From Alitta virens (lineage: Eukaryota; Annelida; Polychaeta; Phyllodocida; Nereididae), in NCBI GenBank assembly GCA_932294295.1, contig OW028584.1, positions 11,292,407 through 11,356,406 of the forward strand: a stretch of DNA of 64,000 nucleotides. Direction: 5' to 3'. The translations under genes were made by a program, and so were the position numbers. A model generated the notes under the pieces. That model was not told where the DNA came from, did not search any database, and saw nothing but the letters and a program-made list of their open reading frames with translations. Of the stretch, positions 1-13,500 are shown piece by piece (positions within the stretch are counted from its first letter, which is position 1; each line of letters opens with the position of its first letter).

Positions 1-1478
1 TTCATAATGTGTATTAAATGCAGCCAACATTTTGAAAAAATAAAAGTTTTACTCAAATTACAGAATTCAGGTCAAAGGGTTGGTCAAACAGAAATTCAGG
101 ATCGTGAATGATGGAAAAATAAAAACCCTGACAATATATCTGAACTTTTTACATCAACTGGAAACATTTTAATTTTAACTTTTCACTTGTTATAGAAATC
201 AGTAAAATCTTGAACAAAAAAAGCAGATTCTAAGGTGAAGGGTGTGAAGTAAAGGAGCCTTAATTTGTAAACAATATTTTCCCTTGGGGTAGCATTCTCC
301 CTGGTAACAAACCCAAACTTAGCCATCAAAAAATCAAGGTATGCATAGTAACACACTTCATGGTCGTTTTGTCTTACTTCTGTACTTGGTGATACAGGGT
401 GTCAAGTACACTCGGTGACATTGAACTTTGCCACGACATTGAGATTCGCCACCCTCTTGAAACATGATCATACGCATTGTGAGGTCTTGATTTGCTAGAA
501 AACCAATCGTTCACCTCAGTGTCTGTGTTCTAGAACTGCAGCGGGTGACCATCTAATAAGTATTTCTATAGTTTATTGCAAGAGACTAGTGGCGAATTTT
601 GATGTTGTGGCAAATTTCAATGCCACTAAGTGTAGTTTGAAATTTTGTCTTGAATATTGGCTTTCCCTTCCTCAAAAAATCTAAAAATATCCAAGTTATA
701 AGTGAAAATTCCCCTAAAACATTTCATTCTTTTGTGACTGTCAAAAATCATTCCATATGGAATTCTCGATGACCTAGCAGAAATTTCACTTTTCTCTGAC
801 TGTTGGACACCATTTTCCCCCCAATATATATATATATATCTATATATTACTAATGCAGTGGTTATCACAGCATATTTCATAGGTTAAAAACACTTATTAA
901 AAATCGATGTAATCATTACAGCTAAAGGCAACATAATTATGGAATAAACTATCGTGAAATGTGCATTATCGTAGCATTATCAACATTTATGGCAACTTAA
1001 TTAGACTTCATAAATGCCAATAACGAGTGCGTCAGTCTTAAAAAATAGAGTTTAGGTGGGTTTTTTACATCTAAATATGAATAAAAAAATGGGCAAAATC
1101 GTTTTTACACTCTCTTACACTGTCAAGAAGTACATCGGTCGAACTCTACAGCATGAAACAAAGCCAACAAATGAGAGCCATTATCTTCGATGGATAATTA
1201 AATATAATACGTAATACATGTAATTAATTATGATTTGTAATCATGAAGCACAAAAAATAAAGCATCGAAATGGACAAAAACAAGTTTCAGACAAAATAGG
1301 GTTTGGTATTTGAAACAGAAATTAACGGCATGATACCACAAGCTAATTACGCAGACTATCGTATTACAGAAATTGTGATTTTTGCGATTGTGACATTGCA
1401 ATTTGTTCATGGATGGCAATGTGAAATTTGTTAATGAATCGGGTTTCAACTTTCAAAAATTATTTTTCAATATCATAC
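1..1478. other. DGKB-like intron 2, left part
   Basis: No exon, RNA gene or full repeat is recognised. A short TA run (about 826-846) is present. Bases 400-480 loosely resemble 46815-46860 (a shared segment about a CGAGATTGGCCACC-type motif), suggesting an old dispersed repeat. Confidence 0.5.
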
Positions 1479-1555
1479 CTCCTCAGGGTTGTATTTCGAA
1501 AGGATTCCATCTCCGTTAAATTCCTCCAAGACATCTTTAAGCTTTTTATTTGAAT
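1479..1555 (-). CDS. DGKB: DGKB-like coding exon 2
   Basis: This 77-nt exon has acceptor TTTTCAG (CAG at 1556-1558) and donor GTATGA (1473-1478). It reads 2 nt + 25 codons and ends in phase 0 with KYNPEE. It carries the most conserved part of the N-terminal domain ([10 protein letters not shown]). Confidence 0.92.
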
Positions 1556-4500
1556 CTGAAAATGAGAAAAACAGCATTTATTACCATTAAATATTAACGA
1601 TATATAAATTTAGAAGTGCAATGTGCATTAGTGAATGATAAATACAAGTTGTAGGTAACTGTATGAAATATAGTACATCATATATGCAATGAAATTTAAG
1701 TACATATATGAAAGAATGAACAGACAGATTGTAAGACAGTGTAAATGAATTAATTATGTAATGGATGGATGGATTTATAGATGAATGGATGGATTAATGA
1801 TTGCTTGACAGAGAACTGACAGTAATATCAGTTTTCCCACCAGGGGCATTCTTTGTAGTTGTGATAAACTCACTCCATCTAGTGTTCTACAAAGAAAACC
1901 TTTCATATCAACCCATCTGGGAACTTTTCTCAAATTCTCAGGATGACGAACATTGGTGTATACTGGAAATGCTTCATTAGTTGCCCTATGTAATTTATTC
2001 ATAGTGGCAGGCAGGCAAGGAAGTTATGAGGATAGCAATAAGCAATATAACATATAATAACAGTAGAGAAATCTATCCTCAGACATCCAAGAGAGTTCCC
2101 CTGTGTGTGTGTGTGTGTGTGGTTAGGGCTTTACGTCCTGTATTTCTGCACCAGTTGGGCTAATTAGGACAGGCAGAGACCATGGCAATGAGACGAAGGA
2201 TGAAACAGCCATCCAACTTAGGCTTGACCGGGAATTGAACCCGGGACCCAGCGGTTGGAAACCCAGAGCGCTACCTTTGAGCTAGGCCCCCGCCTCCAAG
2301 AAAGTTCCTAAACACTGCTGAAGATCAATAATTCGTGCAACTCCTGATTGTCTGGGTCATGTATTTTCAATGGTAGTGGATTATTCTAGTTGGGCTTATC
2401 CCGGCGGCTAATCTGGACGATTCGCGTTAATCCCCACGCGTTTTCTTTTGTGTTCTTTCGAGCGAGGATTAGCGACGGAAAGTCAAACAAATCAAACAAA
2501 TCTGATCAAGGAGATATTCCAGATTATACATGTTGCAAGCCAATGGCAGGCATGTCTCATTTCATAGCATTATTACAGACCCACACACATATTTTTCACC
2601 TTTTGAAATGATTTATCAGCTTATAACATTAATTTTGAGATTATGTCATCATAATGAATTTTGGCACCACATTCTTGGCAGACATACACAATGTATATAT
2701 TTCCTTTTACAACATCAGAAAAGATAAAGAATGGAAATTGTGGGTTTGACAGGTTGTGAAGCCATTTATACTTCAGGTTAGCACACATGCTTCTCCCAAT
2801 TATTGGTAGTATACAGTTAGTTTCATTAAAAACCGCCTGTCAAATTGAACCTAGACAAAGCCAGAGAACTTTTGCTATACGACGCTACCCTGCCACTAAA
2901 TGGAACTGTCTGGCTATAGCTGGCTACTCAAAGCCGGATCTAAAAGTACATGCAGCACAATTTGGTGCATAAGTTGAGAGTGAAGCATATTTGTAATCTT
3001 TTGTTGAAAAGATGCATGTCGATTGCACATACATATTTATGATATATTTCTTACATTTACCAAGGTTTATATTTTTCAGTGGAGGCAGTTTAAGCTAACT
3101 GCATGTACTGACTGTTACAGAGTGAATGTACAACTCAAAATCATTTCTTCATATTTCAGCACTTAGGTTGAGACAATGCAGTCCTCTGAGGTATTTTTGG
3201 CAAGGATTGGCAAGGATTTTGAGTAAGTTCAAACATACGTCACTTTTGCTTAATAGAGTGTTTGCCTGAACTTAGGATTAGCATAGTGCGGCACTCTATA
3301 GCAAGTATTTGCCACTCACGAGGATTGACTGATGAGAAGGGGAGTGCCCATGCCATCTTACACATTTACCCTGCCCGCGAGATCTTTCACTTGCCTCAGC
3401 TAAGACACCAAGTAAAAGGCACTGATAATTTACCATCTAATGCGAATGACACCCAGCTGGGATGTAGCTCATGAAGAGCGCTCTACCACAATTTGAACCC
3501 CGGACAATCGGAGGAGCTGACCAATGCTTTAACCACTAGGCCCCCCTCCAGCTGCTGTTGTACAAAGTTTCACAATACTGTGATTCATCCACTTATTTCA
3601 GAACTTCTTGAGCACTAACTTATGGCGGCAATAGCATCTTCACACCACTCCTATAAATCTCCTCATAGCATGTGTATTAGCCAGCTGCGGTGAGTGGAAA
3701 AACATCATAAAATGTTTATAAACTACTTTTTCGTTCCTTTATGGCTGGGAAAAAAATGATTAAGTCGCAGTGCACAGGTGACGCTGCTCAGTCAGCACTT
3801 CTAACGGATTGGATGCATTAATCACTTGAGATGCTCCAATGCTCGGCTTTATAAGCTTCGGATGGCCCGCCTCGCTTTTGCTGTTCCTGGTAAACAAAAT
3901 AAAAGTTTGGCATTTAGGGATCTTACTGTGCAGCAGATTGTTTCATCTATCTATTTTTTTTTTCAGATCTTGATGATTTGAGCAGCTGAGTGGCCTAGTG
4001 GTTATGGTTCTGGCCAGCTGGCTCCACGGAAGGTCTGAGGGTATGAATCCTAGTTGGGTCCGGCCACACTCTTCAGTGAGAGTCTTCCTGAGCTTCATCT
4101 CAGCTGGATTTCATTCACACGAGACATTAAATCAGCAGTGTGCCTTATACTCGATGTCTGTGCTGAAGCAATTAAAAACCCCACCCAGCATATAAGGGGT
4201 AAAAATGTAACATGGCATTGGTAGTGGATAGCCCCCCCCCCCCTTAAGTCTCATCTCAACAATCAAATCTAGTGAATGGCAAGTAATTTTCCAACATAAA
4301 GTTACAATGTTACATGACCTTGAAGCATTTCGCTATCTTTTTGCTTTGTGGCTCTTTGGCCTAAACACACTAAAAAATCAACTTCAGTCCCAAATTTTAT
4401 TCAATCCATTCCCAGGAGTCATAAAAATAACATAAACCGACATATTTAGATGATTACTTGTGTGTGTGGTGATCCTTAAATTTATAGAACATACAGCTGT

Positions 4501-7500
4501 ATCAAATATCAATATTGCAAACGAGGACATAATATCTCAACATAGGACCTATACCATGTATACATGAGGCAGATCTGGCCAGTAGCTGGGAGCTTGGCTA
4601 TCTCCAGCCTTTTTCCCTACTTGCAAAGCACAGTTACAGCCCCTTCAGATGGAAGGTTGTGTAGATAAACACAAACCTGCCTTAGTGACTAAACATCAAC
4701 AAATTTAGTCTGCCTGTTGACTTTGAGTCCTTTTTTTAGTCCAGATCTAGAGGAAAAAATACATCGGGATGGCAAACATGACACTAAAAATAGATCACAA
4801 ATGTTTGTTTATGCTCAGTAGTTTATGCTAAGGCACACAGACTTCACTTTAAAAATCTGCCATCCATCGGTTTGAGGCTCATTACAAAAGCAATGTCATG
4901 AATACAATGCTCAAAGGCAATAGGCACTTCAAAGCATGCATCTCAAGCACTGTGTTCTATTGTCAATTTTTGACAATGGAATAAAGATTGTGTTCAACGA
5001 GGAGCAAAGCTGGTGAAGTTTAAAAGCGCTGTGACTGAAATTAATTTCTTCCTGAAGACTACAAAAAGGATCATACTAAGTACCCTAACCTGGGGAAAGA
5101 CTTCAATACAATAGTGGATTTTCACGGAAGGTTCTCAATATTTCCACCAAATGGCTATGACCGAATACTGCAATTCTATTGGCTGAAAAAGTTCCCGCCC
5201 CTGGCTGTGATTGGCTGAGTTAAAATGCATCCTAGCAGCAGTATTTTTAGGGAATTTTAATGTATATTTCACACCTTATCGCTTAATTAATTTCTGTTAT
5301 TTCCCTGAGAAAATTATATTAATGGAATCAGTTAGCTATGATCTACTATGTCTGAAAAGCAAAATAAATAATTGGAGGAGAAGAAAGACTTATGCTCAGT
5401 GAAAAGACTCTATTGAAGTGACTGCCTTCGGTAATAAATATGAATCATCAACTTCATGACTCAATTATAGAATTACTGAGACTCTAAAGAAGAGCCACTG
5501 TGTCTCTGGAAGTCATCGGTCAACTTTTCGTATGTTCCCTCAGAGTTTGTCTCATCGGCTCGGGTTCAATCCCCGGCCCAGGCCCCCCATCATGAGCAAC
5601 ATCCCAGTCAGATGTAGTTTGGATGAGACACTAAATTGGTGTTCCCTTGTAATCGGTGTCTATGCTTAGGCAAGTAAAAGACACCGCTCATGGGGTAAAG
5701 GCATAAGGTGGCTGGACTCCTCCTCCTCTCTCACCTCATCAATTAACCCTCGTGAGTGGAAAGAACTTGCCTTAGAGGGCTGCACTTTTCATATCTATCT
5801 TTCTATCTGTGTATGTATCTATGTACAGTTAGTTTCATAAAATACTGTCGACTCTAGCTGTCTGTAGCGACCTGTACCTGGCTGTGCTCTAAACATGCTA
5901 CAGCCAGCTGCTTCTATCCACTTCTATAGCTAATAATTGGCTTACATCTATCACCAGATTAATATAAACCTTGGTAAATATAAGAAATTAATCTAATATA
6001 TCATAAATATGTACTTTTAGATCCGATTTTGCATAGCCAGCTATGACAGCTTTGTCTAGTTTCAAATTGAAGGCTCAAACTTGCCATGGCGTCAGCCTAA
6101 CATTCGCCAGATTTATCGGACTTGACAAGACTCAGTGTGACTCCAGTTGTAAGAGTGTGGGTGAGGTAACAGTAAACCAAACTTGCAAAACACCATTTTG
6201 GTAGGCTACACAGCCAGGACAAATAGGATGCCTTATTTTCCATGGCTATGCAGAGGCTATCAAACTATCCCACCGAAAAGAAAACTTCCACCGAGGCCGA
6301 AATAGTTCAATGCTAAGTCTATACGTTGTGTTCAGCGTCTATGTAGGGACAAACAAAAGTCCCACCCACGCCAATATCCAAAGTAAAATATATCATCACT
6401 CTCTTTGTGACAGCCTTACTCATAAATCATAATTATTGATGTACTTGTTGTGAAATTTACATTTATCCCCTCAACATTGAGTGAATAGAAACAATTTTGA
6501 GCCATTACTTGTTAATAATTCATAAACGTAGGACCAAAAATATGACAAAACATTGATGTGGAATCCATAAGCTTATCAATGTGATCAGACAGGGATTTCA
6601 GTTCACCATTTATTCTACATTATTTATTACATCTTAAATTCTAAGCCTTTTATTATAACCTTAGATTTAGTAGTGTTGAAACAGTCCTCCTTTTAAATTG
6701 ATGTGTTTTATATTTCCATAAAAATGTACCGAAAAAAGCTAATGTTGAAATTTGCATGACAAATCACATTTATAACTGTGCACCCACGCAATCAATGATT
6801 ATGTCTAATTTATAGCCTGTCAAATGTGAATTTTGGTATAAAGCATGATATTGCTGCAAGTTCATTGTGATAATAATTTATTACCTGAGGCCTGACTTGT
6901 TAAAATAATATACAAAAGGAATCCAGCATTAGGACCACTCAATATTACGGATACCTCACAAATTTCTTGTCAATGTCCAAGAATAATACTTCATGACTGT
7001 TGTTCGCCTTTCATGGCCTAGCTCAGTGGTAGCGCGCTGGGTTTCCAACCGCTGGCTCCCGTGTTTAATTCCTGGTTGGATCTAAAATGGATGGCTGTTT
7101 CATCCTTCATCTCATTGCCATGGTCCCTGCCTGTCCTAATTAGCCCAATAGGTGCATACATACAGGACGTAAAGCCCTGATCAACCCACCCACACCTGTT
7201 GTTAGCTTTTCTGGCTATATCAAATATTTTTAATGATCGTAGGACCTTGTTGAAGGGACAACTTTGTTCTGGACCCTGCTCAATAACTAAAAAGGCAAAT
7301 GTAATGATGCCATGCCATTATTGCCATGCAATCAATGCCAGCACGAGCAATCCATGTAATGATAATGTAACGAGTTGTCCAGTTGACAACTACTTCATGG
7401 AGGTATGAGCTTGGGCTGTGGTACACTCGACAGACATTTCGGGTACTTTCCATATTGGACTGTCAGACTGTCGAACAGTACTAGAGTACAGAGTATCCGA

Positions 7501-10500
7501 GACTCATTCCGAGTACATGGGTGCACTCTAATAACCTGGTATCAATTGTAATTGATTCAAAACAAGTTCTTGCAAGTAACCAACAAGTTGCTTTGAGGGC
7601 AATATAAACATATAATCAGCTAAAGAAAAACAGAAAGAAGATATTTATAAAGAAAGAGCATGTCGAGTGGATTAAGGTATCAATTAATTTATGACACCAC
7701 CTGGGTGAGATTATCCCCCAGCCAAACCTTTATGAACCCTGCCCCCTTTATTTTACCCCTGTTGTAGTTACCCCATCTCATAAATTATACAAAGAACAGG
7801 TCAGAATATCATTAGGCTGATAGATATATCACTGATTAGCCCACAGGGGTCTATGAAAAAGTGTGGATATCATTAGGATGAAGGATAACACATGCTAGGG
7901 TTATTTTTACATTATACGGAAGAAATGATAAAGGGAGTTCATACAGTCTTAATTATATTGCGGGGTTCGAACTGAAAAAAAATATTCAATCAAAACTACA
8001 ACAACAAACACATTGCAGCTGGGTGGTCTAGTGGTAAACGCTCGCCTGCTTTTCTGAACGACCCGGGTTCAATCCCAGTCCCGGGCACCTTTCATGAGCT
8101 TCATCCCAGCTGGATGTCGTTTCGGATGAGACGTTAATCAGCGGTCCCTTGTACTCATTGTCTATGCTGAGGCAAGTAAAGATCCCACCCATGGGGGTAA
8201 ATGTGTAACATGGGTGGACTCCTCTCTCTCATCAATCAACCCTCGATATCGGCAAGAACTTGCCTTAGAGGGCTGCACTCCCCATATCTATCTATCAAAC
8301 TTATTGTCCCTGTGGTAACAAAAATTTAACTTTACAAAATATTTTTCACATTTATTGTTTCATGAGAAGGGTCAGGGTCAAGGTCAGGCCAAAAGGACAC
8401 CACGAGGCTCAATAACATAATTGGCCATCATGTGGAATACCTAAATCTAAATTCACTCAATTTCATAGCCACATCTCTACTAAATTTAAAGAGAATTTTG
8501 ATTATCCTTGTGGTAACACTAAATGATTTGCTTTGTAATTTGACTGATCACAATTTTTCTAAGGGCGCATTCATTGCAAACACAGTCAAAGTGACTTAAC
8601 ATCTCGCTACTTTTGTTCTGTTTTGTCCTGTCCAACAAACGGACAGTATGTTTTTTGCTACATTTCTCAACAACTGGAAAAATGTGCACAGAAAAAATGA
8701 TTGGCTGAAGTAAAGTGCATCCTAGCAGCAATATTTTTAGTGCATTTTAATGTATATTTGACATTTTATCATTCAATTGATTTCTATGTGAAAGATACAT
8801 TTATTGAATCAGTTAGTTATGATCGTCTATGTCTGAAAAGCAAAATCAGTTAATAAGAGGAGAAGAAAGACATGTGTCTTTGCTGAATTTAGGGCTGCTC
8901 TGTGAAAAGACTTAACATTGTGACTTTAAGTGTCCAATCGGGCATTGCTGGTTTACTTAGTTTTAGTTTTTAACTTGTTTTTAATTTTGTTTTTATCTGT
9001 ATGCTCGGCGGCCAGCCTTAGTGCTGACGTTTTATTATTTTTTCTCCGAGGGTAAATACAATTTATTCTTATTCTTACAAGGTAGTACAGTGTTCCACCA
9101 TTCCTGTTCCTCTAGAAAGTTTTAGGCACTAATACTTTAATATTTTGTTCAATGATCCAACCAAATTCAAGCAATAAAAATTGCATTTACAGCTTACAAA
9201 AATGACATCATAAGCTGGCACTAACAACTTATTGCAGAGCGGTGTCTACACTGAGGCAAGTAAAAGACCCCCACTCATGTGGCAAATGTGCAATATGGCA
9301 TGGACTCGCAAAACCTTACCATCTCATTATTACGTCTACCTCTGGCAGCTGGTCATATGAACTGACTAAGCTTCAGACCCAGTAGCAGCATTGAGACATT
9401 GAACAGAGCAACAAAAATATGGAAAAATATGGTGCGCACATGCATGTTGGGGCAAACAGTAACATTCCAGTCTAAGTTTTCAGATTTGTCTTCCATAGCC
9501 AACCCCAAGCAACCATCAGCACACACTTGGTAAATCTTACAAGCAGAACTGGCCCTAAGAGAATGCTTCGTCAAAACACAAAGCAAAGAGGCCAGTGCAA
9601 TATTTGGCAGGATGACAGATGGTGATATATGCGGCAGGGTGCCTGATGGTGATGAATGACAGAATTTGTCATTCCTGAGACATTCCTAAGGAATGAGTGA
9701 GCAGTTATGTTGACCTTCCATAGAACAATGCAGAATAGCCCTGGCGATTATCCACTGACTTTGCCTGAGCCAGAGTGTATGTATTGAACAGAAGATTACA
9801 GGAGATTTTGTCCAAAAGTGTTCAATTTACCAATCAAATTGCAGGGAAAATGTCTGAGATAGTTGTGAAGAGCACCAGGGGCGTAGATACGGCGGGGGTT
9901 GGAGTGGGAATGGGGGATGATCAAGGCAATCATCTCCCCCCCCCCCCCCCGGAGTTCACAAATGAAAATTACCTTTTTCTACAGTTTTGTTTTTTGGAAA
10001 ATGTGTGCTTTTTTTCAATTTTACACTTCATATCACATGCCACAGTAAAAATTTATTTGCAAAAATAGTTTAGCATCAATGATCCACCATTACTTTACCT
10101 AACTGCCGCCACTTGTTCAAGCGAAGGAAAGTCACGGTGCGACAAAGTAGGTCTGCAACCCCCTTCCCCCCACCCGTCAAGAGAAATCGACGCCCATGAA
10201 GAGCACCAATTGGGAGTTGAATTCAGGACTGACCAAAAGAAGACAGACAGCTACACCACTGATCAGGTTCACAGCGTCATGACTGTTGTCCTAATACACG
10301 TGACAATATAGTTTTCTTTTCATCTCTTTTAAAATAGCAGCTGGGTGGACTTCTGGTTAATTTAGGCATCCACCAATTCCACATCGGCCAGCTCTGCTGA
10401 AGGTCATGAGTTCGATCCACGACCCAGGCACTCTTCATGAGCTACATCCCAGTTGGATGTTGATCATGAGACGTTAAATTGGAGATGCCTTGTACTCGGT

Positions 10501-13500
10501 GTCTATGCTGAGGCAAGTAAAAGACTCCACCCATGGGGTAAATGTGTAACGTGGTGTGGACTCTTATCACTTATGTGATTAGGCCTTGGACAGCGCGGCC
10601 CTTTACGTCAAGTTCTTGCAGCTCATGAGGGTTGATCGATGAGACAAGAGCGATGGAGACCACACGGTGTTGCTTTTTCACCTAACTAGTGGTGACTTTC
10701 ACAAGCCTCAGCAAAAACATGGGGTTGAAGGCACCTTCAATTTAACATCTCCAGTAGAGATGCAACAAGCTCTCATGAAGAGTACTCGGGCTACGATTTG
10801 AATGCGGGACCATAGGAGGTGCCAGAAAATGCTTAGACCACTAGACCACAAAGCTGCATGCCTTATAAATAAACAATCACCAATTCACCATCCCACAAAA
10901 ACATCCATACCCTCCCAGCCATCTTGCCATCCCAGCTTTAGCAGCTTGATTAATTGTTGTTTGACAAACGACCACAAGAATCACGACCCTGGATCCCCAA
11001 CAGCAGCAGCAGCAGCAGCAGCAGAAGCAGCCACCATTGTGCTTTTTGTAAACAAACCAACTAACTGCTGAATCAGCACAATTCCCAAAAGCACCTCTCC
11101 AAACTTTTTTCGTTTTTAGCCAGTCTTATTTTGTTTTTTCCTTTTCTGTTTTATGACCCTTGACTCAATTTCTGCCTGATGTCTGTATCTGTCCTTCTGG
11201 CTCGACATACGCAATAAAAGAAGCTGAGCCCATGCCCTTGCACTTCAAAGTCTTTTTGACAAAGATCTTAAACAATTCGGTGTAGCCTAGAATTACAGAG
11301 ATGACACTAAGACATGTTTATCTAGTCAATGATGTTGTGATGAATAATTGAATTGTGATGTGAATGGTCTAAATACTAGAAGCCATCCAATGAATGTTAG
11401 CGAAAGTATCGTTTCAATATGTTGGTACTATGTCATGGAACAATCTCCCTTCGTTTTTTTCAAAAGACATACATAATTACACTGATTTTTAATTTAAGCT
11501 TAAACAACATATTTTAATGTAACTTTGTTTTTTAATATTTTATCAATTGTTTTAAAATTACTGTAATATTTATTATGTTTTATTGTATTTTATGGGCCAC
11601 ATGTAAAACAGTCTTGTACTGATGGTGCTACCCATGCAAAATATGTAATAAATAAATAAATAAATGTTTTGGAGTAAAAAGTTCGTGACTTTTATTGAGG
11701 GCATTCATGAGGAAGCCTGAGGCTAAGCTTGGATAAAATCTAGTTCATCCAAGGGCTGACTAACTGTTAAGCAAAAAGGAGCTGAGGGGGTCAGTTATTC
11801 AACTTAAAGTGTATTTCAATTTGGAGAAAAAATACCACAAGAGGTCACTGACACTGTAGTAGATCAGTATTGTTTGATGACGTCATCTATTCATATTGTC
11901 TTTTTATGCGCTACGGTCGTAGTGCCACCTGGAGGCTTTGTTACTTTTTCATTTAGTTATTTTTTGGGGTGGTTCAACTTATTTTTTAGGTGGGAGGTCT
12001 GTTGTGGATATCTGTGGTCTATATAACCTGTGTAGGTAAGACAATCAGCAAAACAACAATCTGGACTTATACGATAATTAGATTTATACTCCACCACGTG
12101 ATCTTTTCTATTGTTCTTTTGTGGGATATAACCAACCAAAATGTTAGTTAACTTCCTTTGATTGGGATATAACTATTACTTATTGTTCAGATCAGCAGTC
12201 TGCCTAACCACCATCATTTTCTATTTAAAGGCAATTGTAAAGACAGGGTTTATAGTCTGCTATCAGCCTGACAGGTGCATGTACAAATGTAGCTCTCAGT
12301 CGACTTCACAAAAAACCTTCGGTTGACAGGCTCTGTTCTCTCTGGAACTTTCTCAACTCTCTAGGGAGCATACAGCGGTCACCGTGTGGCAATCCAGTGC
12401 CATCTTCGCCTACAGCCAACCCTCCCCATTTACATAAATAAAGCAGTGGTTGAAGGAGGATGCTCAGTTCCACCATGCCTGGGTTTGAACCCATGAACAT
12501 GCACAAACGAGTCCAATGCTCTGTCACCTAGGCCACTACTCCTCTGTCAACCCTCCCAACCAGGAACATTTATTAATTTGTAAAGGACACTTCCTTAGTC
12601 CCAAACCCCTTTCTTTTCTAAATTTCCATCACATCTCGCTATTTTTGGTCGTCATTTTTTCTTTCGATTTTATCTTTCTGCCCCACCGTGTTACGCCCCA
12701 CCGTGTTACTCGCTTTTTTCAGAAAACGAAGAGGGAGTGACGGTCAGCGACTTGAACCCACCTTCTTAACAAAACGCTTGAGATGGGTTAAACCCTCGAT
12801 GAAAAGGCGAGGCAGTTATCGAGGCCACCAGAAATAAGACCTGGCCCAAGTCTTCCTTCAAAGGCTCAAGTCAGGGTGTGTTTCTGTAATTCTACACTGA
12901 AAAGCTTTTTGGCTAGGATCTCAGCCATTTGACTGTATCTTAAATGACTGCCCTTCATGGCCACTGGGGGTTGAAAGTCAGTCAAACTTCATTTAACTTC
13001 GAGGTAGTTAGTCTGAGTAAATGTCATTTTGAGATTGAACTAAAGGTGTGTAAGAAGTCTATGATAATAGTCAGTCATTATGGCATATACATGACAATGA
13101 CTACAACTGACTAACTCGTCAATTGAAACACTATCATGAGGCCAGTTATTTAAGGACACAATAAAATTCTTCAAAAGGTTAGCTAATTTCACTAACTTCA
13201 TATTCGAAAATAATTTTTAGTGGAGTATATATCTAGAGATTTTTACTTAAACATTTCGTGTAAATGTCACATTTTCTTCTTATTTCATTTTTATTTTTCA
13301 GATTAAGTTTTTGCCAAAATCAGACCAATGACAGCAAAACAGAGACAAACAACATTACCATGGCATGAGGCTTGTTAGAGTGAACTGTATACAATTAAGA
13401 ACAGATTACAGCAAAATTGATAGAGTTGGAAACAGTCTCATGGACCTTGACACTATGAACTTTGGTTGGTTCCGTTTTTGGCGTTGCAACTCTTGTCTGA

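Noticed and set aside
7013..7190. Possible tRNA gene (A and B boxes)
   Set aside because: No complete cloverleaf; a shared SINE body and tail follow, as in the other family A copies.
8013..8300. Possible tRNA gene
   Set aside because: This is the SINE family B head; the acceptor stem does not close and the body is repeated more than ten times in the window.
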